DNA of 64,000 nucleotides, from assembly GCA_009760855.2 (NCBI GenBank), contig WPIO01000052.1:661501-725500 (forward strand), given 5' to 3'. Below, one piece after another: positions 58,319 through 64,000 of the stretch. Position 1 is the first letter of the stretch; each line of letters opens with the position of its first letter. Made by a program: the position numbers and the translations under genes. The notes beneath the pieces are model-generated. The model saw nothing but the letters and a program-made list of their open reading frames with translations. It was not told the origin of the DNA and did not search any database. Source of the stretch: Cristatella mucedo (taxonomy: Eukaryota; Bryozoa; Phylactolaemata; Cristatellidae).

Positions 58319-59332
58319 CTCGATCGCGTAGTATTAATGACCCCTCCATGAACTGCCCTCTGCATAGTCGGCATCCTTTTCGACAACGCGTGGTTTTCAC
58401 CAGTTCAGCTTGCCGCTCCGGGGGCTCCCCGAGCCTCGCCACACCGACGACGGTGTACGCCGAGTGGCGATGTCGCGAACCGGCGCCCACCGGCTTCGGC
58501 GGCGACGCTCGAGTTTGCCGGCAAAGGGCTTACGCTGCTCTCGGAGCGGCGGGCTGTGGAGCGACGCAGGCATGAACAGCGATTTTCTCCCGCGCTGCCA
58601 GAATGCCCGAGCTACGGTACGAGCCTCGTGCGACGGGAACGTCTCGCCGGGCCTTGCAAGCGTGGAGTCATTCACTTTCCCGACGCCTATCGTAGCGTGC
58701 AAAGCAGAAAACCGGATTTCGTAGCTACGCACGTCCGCATATTAGGCTAGCCGATACCTCAGCTGCAAACACGAGAAAGTGATAAGAGAAACGCCGGACG
58801 CTCGACTAGAACGGCGGCGAGTCGAGCGAGTACGACCGGCCGGTAGTGAGGAAGCGTAGCTACGACGAAGTCGTTCTTAACCTAGGACGACCTCATAAGT
58901 GTGCCGCAAAAGAGCCAGCGGTCATCCGCTGACTTGCACGGCCGTCTCCTCTGTATCTTGCATGCCGCACTGCACCGGCTCCCGCTCGATAGAGAATGGC
59001 TCCTGCGACCGACGCGGCGCCGCCAGCTCTGCGTGAGCGTGCTCGTCGACGATTTTCAGAGACGCGGACGAGCAACCGGAACCGTTAACGGCGCCGACAA
59101 TCTGTCGCTCTTGGACGGGGACGTGGATGGCGCGCCGTGCGAAGGGACGGCCGCCAGTCGCGATCCCCGGCTGAAGATCTGTGGCAAAATAGAAAAGTGG
59201 CCGTTCTGGGTGAACACGCTCGACAACAATGCCGGCGACCAGTGCCGCCAAGCTCCCGTAAGGCGGCCGGACGCGAACGCCCTCCCTCCCTTCCTATGCT
59301 GCCATTCGCTGCCTCCGCCTGACTGACTTTCT
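58319..59332. other. GC-rich, possible exon but not defended
   Basis: 58901-59270 on the plus strand is open with a varied amino-acid composition and ends at CCC|GTAAGG, a donor-like site. The opposite strand is also open and no family was recognised. Confidence 0.3.
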
Positions 59333-59740
59333 AATGCGATGTAATGTCTTCGTCTGTAACTCTTTAAGGCCACACAGACTTAGTGCGGATGTTGCGCATG
59401 AGAGCTTTACACAGCACCCCAATGCCCCAGCGGCTTTCGATAGGCACGAGGTAGCCAATAAACTTAATCTATCGCAATAAAGAGAGTGAGAAGCATAGCT
59501 GAGTCAGCGGGGTAGTCGAGGAAGTGAGTAGCTTGGAACGGATGTGCCACATTCAGCAGCAGGAGAGTAGATGTGGTTATTGCATACGAATTGGGGAGGC
59601 TCTAGTCTAGTACCTGCAGAGCAAAAGCTTCTGTTGCCAACGTTCTATTACCAGCCTCCAATAAATCCGCCTGACCGACCGATCCGTCCATTTTATGAGA
59701 GCGGACTCATGGTCTCCAGCAGACCGACCAGATCTTAAAT
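59333..59740 (-). mobile_element. LINE family 2, 3' part, diverged
   Basis: Minus strand: TTACATCGC end, GAGTTACAGACGAAGACATT, TTTATTGCGATAGATTAAG, and upstream the CTGTATGGGTCGGTCGG-like region. A diverged match to the C-terminal coding part extends to about 59740. Confidence 0.75.
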
Positions 59741-59892
59741 TATCGAGTCATTCAAGCTAAGGCATCTATCGGGTTCGCAATGAATCTCCCGAGCAACCCT
59801 CCTATGGTCGGCACATGGACTAGGGAAACCCAAAGAGTGTTCCAAAAAAGCCTTGACAAGGAGGCGCATGCATCACCGCCTGTGAATACGAC

Positions 59893-60075
59893 CGTGACCT
59901 TGTGTATGTCACATCAAACCATGTTACTCACGCTTTTTAATGAGCATGCTATCACTAATCATTCGATCGTGCTTCCCTTGCAGTACATGTAAAGTGCCCA
60001 GAAAGATATTGATTTCGGAGGGTGCTAAATCAAATGCATTATTATTATTATTGTTATTAGTAGTAGTAGTAGTAG
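59893..60075 (+). mobile_element. LINE family 1 3' end
   Basis: CTTGTGTATGTCACATCAAA, TTGCAGTACATGTAAAGTGC and GGAGGGTGCTAAATCAAATG with a tail changing from ATT to AGT repeats. Confidence 0.8.
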
Positions 60076-60599
60076 TACCAACAACGACCCTTCTACCGTA
60101 CAGATGCTTCAGTGCTGAAATGAAGAGCGATCCAACCGTGTCGTTGGATGAGCTGCTGGTTTTGATTCTCGTCTCTGGTACGCGTGTCTGCCTGAGAGTC
60201 GGTCTGTGTCTTCTCGCCTTCCATGCACTTCCGTGCATGGCCAAGTCTTTAATGCTGAAAGCAGCTGGGCAAAGAAAGCCGTCACGCCAGAGTTGAAGAC
60301 TTACTTACCTCTCCCGCATTTCATCGGTAATGAACTCCAAAATCATGAGAGGCGAAAGACGTGTATTGACTGTTTTTCGTACTGATGCCTGAATGTACCT
60401 GAATACAGCTGTGCATAAACGCAACATAACTGTGTACGTAGCTATGTATATGCATGCATGCATACCATTTACAATCAGGTGCTGCATGCACATTTTAATG
60501 AATAGTATCAGTAAATCGTCTAGCAGGTACAGGACCGCACATACACTGGCCCGTTTTAGTGTCTCTTGGTTGTACTCCCACCTTTCGTATAAAGTCTCC

Positions 60600-61040
60600 T
60601 ATCACTATGCTTCCTCACATTTCCTTAATCATCGGCAACTGGGGTTGAAACAAGTCGTCCGGTCTGCCTTCAACGGCATAGCTGCCGCAACACACCACTT
60701 CTGTGAGAAGAGCTTCGTAGGCTCCCTATCAAGCATAGAATCGCATTCAGGATCATCTGGCTAACAGTTTTCACGTCACTCGCTACCACCAGCCTTGACC
60801 TACCCCACTTCCTTGCTCAACCAGTGTGCTCTCGCACCTTCCGCCCCTATGGCATCTAGCCGGCTCGCTGTCCCTCGAATTAAATGGAACTCTTGTGGTG
60901 GCCGAGAGTGTGGAACTCGCTTTCCGCGACTGTCAACACTTGCTATGATCTTGCAAGTATTCCGTTGTTTACTTTTACACGTTTCTTTAAGGATGATAAC
61001 GTGCATGTCTCTAACCCTTGATTATTTATTCGCTTACAGG
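60600..61040 (+). mobile_element. possible old LINE C-terminal fragment
   Basis: ACACACCACTTCTGTGAGAA and GAGTGTGGAACTCGCTTTCC resemble the WNSLP-type C-terminal coding region of CR1/L2 LINEs. ACCTCTGCCTTAAAGAAGAA at 61757-61776, beyond a microsatellite block, resembles the final TFKSKLK-like helix. Weak. Confidence 0.3.
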
Positions 61041-61262
61041 AAGTGATACAGCACGCAATAGATTCGGCAGTCTTAGCGCTCTTGAAAAACTGCCTGTTAC
61101 TGTCATTATTAGGATACAATTCTTCACTTGATATTCTGTTCTCCGTCCGACCGTCTCAGCATTCGTTAGACCGTTTGCTTGTTCTTTCCTCGTTTCTCCA
61201 ATCGGCCGGAACTTTTTCCTTTCTCAAAGGATTCTCTCCCATCTCGAAAAGCCTGCGAAAGC

Positions 61263-61612
61263 ACACACACACACACGCACGCACGCACACACAGGCATAC
61301 ACACACACACACATACACACAGGCATACACACACACACACACACACACAAACACACACATGTGCGTCGCACACGTACACATACAAACGCGTCCGTGCCTA
61401 CGCAGACTCTCGCTCTCAATCTGTCACACAGACCCTCTCACTCTCTATTCCCTCTCTCTTCCTTCACTTTTTGCTTTGTCTCTTCTAACTCACTTTGCTT
61501 GCTCTGTCTCTCTCCATGTCTCTCTGTGTCTCTCTCTCTCTCTGTGTCTCTGTCTGTGTGTCTCTGTGTGTGTCTGTCTGTCTGTCTCTCTCTCTCTCCC
61601 TCTCTCTCTTTC
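61263..61612. repeat. (CA)n then (TCTG/TC)n microsatellites
   Basis: CA-rich repeats at 61263-61360 are followed by CT/GT-rich repeats up to about 61612. Long open frames here are low complexity. Confidence 0.9.
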
Positions 61613-61859
61613 CCCTCTCATTCGCGCTCTCTCAAGCTTTCTCAATTTTTCCAATTCTCGCTGTCAGTCTGTCCGTCTCATTCTGTCTCGTTCGCTCACT
61701 TCACTTCGCCCTTCATCTCAATGCCCTTTAGCTCCACCGACGCTCCCCACTTTTACCTCTGCCTTAAAGAAGAATCTAGAACAATCTGAGAATCTAACTG
61801 TTACACACAACCTGCGCTATGTCCGAGCGGATTTTCCTTTTATGGGCATGTGCGTTACA

Positions 61860-63285
61860 AAGTGGCGGGCGCCGTGACCGAAGGCAAGAGCGACATGCTG
61901 TATATGGCGGCCCAGTTGACTTACCCTTTCTTCCGCGTACTTTGCTCGCCTATGCACGACTGAGAGCGCTCTAAGAACCCGCGGTCCAGACCAGCGGCCG
62001 CTAACATCTCCTTGCGTTGCGCTTTTGCATGCTTGCCTAAGCAGGGTGCTTTGCTTGCCATCGACTATTGGTTGTTGCTCCTCGTACGGCGAGTTGTCAA
62101 GGGCACGAATAGAAATGTTCTAGCGGGGCACTACGCGCGAGAGTTGCCATCATGATCCTTATTTCGCGGCCGCCTACTCTGAACCTCGACGGGCAGTGGC
62201 TGAAGTGATGGCGGTTACGCTTCGTCTGCCGCGTTAAAGGCGTTGAACCAAAGGCACTTTCAAAGGAGCCGGCGCATTCACTAACCCTGCGAAGAGATGA
62301 CCGCTGACTCGCACAGCCAACTCGCGCTGCCTCGCGCAGCCGCCGCCGCCGACCGAGCGCCGCCGACTCTTGTGTGTCAGACGCGCGCGAGTCCTGGCAC
62401 GTACGCTGCCAGTCAAGGTGAACCGGTCAAGGTCGAAGTCCTCCTATTTGCACTCAACGTCACGTTGCGGCTTACGCAGCAATCGGCTAACGGCTGCGAG
62501 GCGGCGCAATAGATTTAAGGCAATTTAATGTTAGTTTCGAGGTCGCGACCTGCTATGACCCAATTTGCTTCAACTGCTTTCAGTCACTGCAAAGGTGGGA
62601 CCAGGTGATGGGGGGTGGTGGAGTTGGGGGCCGAGAGTGCAGTCGCGATGTTCGGTAGCTACTGAGGGAGTAAGAGATTGACCTAGATCTACGGGCAACC
62701 GATTCATTCGTCAGCAGGGATGCTGGGAAAATATGCTTTCGAGGCTGCAGCCGCTGCTGCACTCACCGCCAAGAACGTCATCATCGCGTGGGCTATGGAC
62801 GCGGGGAGACCACCCAGAGCGCGATCGCAGCACCCGGCAGCGGCGGGCGCCGAGGCCGAGCCGTTTCGTGGGTTCTCAGCGGCGGCCGCGGCTCGAACGC
62901 TCCCGGTTGCTTTACGGCTTTTCCCGCGCGTCCATTGGCCAGTGCAACGTGCCGCGAGACTTGGCCAACAGCGTAGTGCCGGGGCGTTGCCGGCGAAGCG
63001 GTAGCTCGCTCTCGCTGTCCGCCTCGCCTTGCGGCGTAAATGACCGGCGAGAGCGGCCTCGCCTCGGCTGTAGTGGCGGGCAGCTTTGTCTGGCAGGCGC
63101 GGCTCACCCGCCGCCAGATGGCGCACTCGGGCTGCCCATCGACCTCTGCGGTCCCTCACTCTGGATAGCGCCACCCGCCGCCGCGGGTTGATGGCGGTGG
63201 GAGTAACGCGGGCGGCGGCGGCGGCGGTGGCGGAGCTCCGCTCCAAAGCTATATTGATATTATATATATTTTGTTATTATATTAC

Positions 63286-63286
<1 letters not shown>
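61860..63286. other. GC-rich, no exon defended
   Basis: CpG-rich, especially 62700-63240, with composition-driven frames on both strands. Confidence 0.35.

Positions 63287-63352
<66 letters not shown>
63287..63352. repeat. (TA)n microsatellite
   Basis: 66 bp of TA. Confidence 0.95.
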
Positions 63353-63354
<2 letters not shown>

Positions 63355-63423
63355 ACAGAGCTCCGCTCCCTCCGCTCTTGATAGACGCGAGCGCCGCTGT
63401 CGCTTTTCAACGACATAACAATA

Positions 63424-63490
63424 AGAGCGATACAGCGACATTTGTACAGCACCACGAGAGAGAGCCAAGTCTCTTTCTAGGCACTTACAC
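63424..63490 (-). mobile_element. retroposon 3'-end remnant
   Basis: CTAGAAAGAGACTTGGCTCT then GGTGCTGTACAAATG on the minus strand matches the terminal region shared by LINEs and SINE A. Confidence 0.5.
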
Positions 63491-63608
63491 GTACGCGCTC
63501 AGAAACTCGGCTGCCTGCGCGCGCGCACCGGCGAACGCCAGAGGCTGACGAGAAGCTGCTGGGGGAAGGGCTGGGGCGGGGGGGGCAGGCTGGGCCTTTT
63601 TGCCTTAC

Positions 63609-63775
63609 GCTGCTGCCTGCGCAAGCCTCCGTCTTCGCTAAGTGCGCCCGGCTCGCCGCCCTCGATGTAGACCTTCGAGACGGTTTTGCCATCCGGCATC
63701 CGGACGAGCAGGCCGTGCGTGCCGGGCTTCCTGCAGCCCTTCGTGAACAGGATGCTGAAGATATTCCTCACGCCG
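63609..63775 (-). CDS. possible internal exon of an unidentified gene
   Basis: On the minus strand, CAG precedes 63775 and GTAAGG follows 63609, bounding a 167-nt open segment. It encodes SGVRNIFSILFTKGCRKPGT, then HGLLVRMPDGKTVSKVYIEG and GEPGALSEDGGLRRQQ. The composition is varied and globular-looking, unlike the low-complexity frames around it, with a plausible beta-strand pattern. I do not recognise the family. The acceptor lacks a clear pyrimidine tract and no partner exon is in the window. Confidence 0.35.
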
Positions 63776-63798
63776 CTGCACACTCTATCCGACGAGCA

Positions 63799-63853
63799 GC
63801 GAGCCAGCTATCCCGGTATGCATCGGCTCGCGAGCCAGCTATCCCGGTATGCA
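63799..63853. repeat. 31-bp tandem duplication
   Basis: GCGAGCCAGCTATCCCGGTA then TGCAT occurs twice, at about 63799 and 63830, just before a LINE fragment. It may be a target-site effect. Confidence 0.85.
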
Positions 63854-64000
63854 TAACTAACATCATTAATATGTCATTAGCCTCAGGTCATGTCCCAGCA
63901 CCTTTCAAAACAAGCTGTAGTCAGGCCACTTCTCAAGAAAGCGACACTAAATTAAGAGAACTTGAGCAACTACCGCCCAGTCTCACTTCTACCATTCCTA
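63852..64000 (+). mobile_element. LINE family 1, RT N-terminal region, cut by the window end
   Basis: TAACATCATTAATATGTCAT, TCATGTCCCAGCACCTTTCA and CTACCGCCCAGTCTCACTTC match the segment encoding NIINMSLALGHVPAPLKKA and NYRPVSLLPFLS in the copy at 23839-26498. Small deletions break the frame. Confidence 0.88.

Noticed and set aside
58901-59326. 141-codon plus-strand frame with a varied, cysteine-containing sequence
   Set aside because: The reverse strand is also open over the same stretch, no family is recognisable and the acceptor site is unclear. It may be an exon but cannot be defended.
61043-61877. Long frames of 232-248 codons
   Set aside because: They cross CA and CT/GT microsatellites and are low-complexity His/Thr and Ser/Leu runs.
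62704-63246. 180-codon minus-strand frame
   Set aside because: Ala/Arg-rich, from CpG-rich DNA, with overlapping open frames on the plus strand.

Overview
The window is nuclear DNA from an invertebrate animal. It has GT-AG introns, microsatellites of kilobase-scale total length, many non-LTR retrotransposon and SINE copies, DNA-transposon fossils and CpG-rich islands. There are no bacterial-type operons, rRNA genes or CRISPR arrays. I cannot name the species. The repeat families (CR1/L2-like LINEs with TTATTA tails, tRNA-derived SINEs, hAT and pogo fossils) fit a marine invertebrate with a repeat-rich genome.

One host gene is well supported: a four-exon HIF prolyl hydroxylase (EGLN/PHD family) on the + strand, coding 43737-46112, 299 aa. 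Exons 1, 2 and 3 end in the same places and phases as I recall for vertebrate EGLN genes (K/AM, 40 codons, 45 codons plus 2 nt). There is a TATA box with two CACGTG elements upstream and an AATAAA downstream. Both iron-binding histidines of the HxD...H triad are arginine, while the aspartate, the 2-oxoglutarate-binding arginine and the structural core are kept. This is the most interesting object in the window: a candidate pseudo-prolyl-hydroxylase in an apparently intact gene. Its C-terminus is replaced by a TSPTG tandem repeat.

The rest is mostly mobile DNA. Region 1-10 kb holds LINE fragments, a decayed hAT element (3640-5310) and a pogo/Tigger element (5600-7135) interrupted by a SINE and abutted by a minus-strand LINE. 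Region 10-20 kb has LINEs of two families (family 1 with a TTATTA tail, family 2 with a TTACAT tail). Region 20-27 kb has a 12-bp minisatellite, a second hAT element of ZMYM type on the minus strand (21270-23820) and the longest LINE copy (23839-26498, minus, end of endonuclease through RT to tail). Region 28.4-31.1 kb and several blocks between 35 and 49 kb are CpG-rich islands with CGG/CCG runs but no exon I can defend. Region 32.5-33.8 kb has an R2/NeSL-like non-LTR remnant and a 697-bp structure with 152-bp inverted arms. Region 37.5-41.3 kb is a second LINE cluster. Region 49-61 kb is a patchwork of nested LINE and SINE pieces and another hAT C-terminus. At the right edge are a possible host exon on the minus strand (63609-63775) and the start of another LINE.

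The LINEs appear to mobilise the SINEs, since SINE type A ends in a tail resembling the LINE 3' end. The EGLN promoter carries HIF-type ACGTG cores, which fits the known HIF-PHD feedback loop, but the encoded protein looks unable to bind iron.
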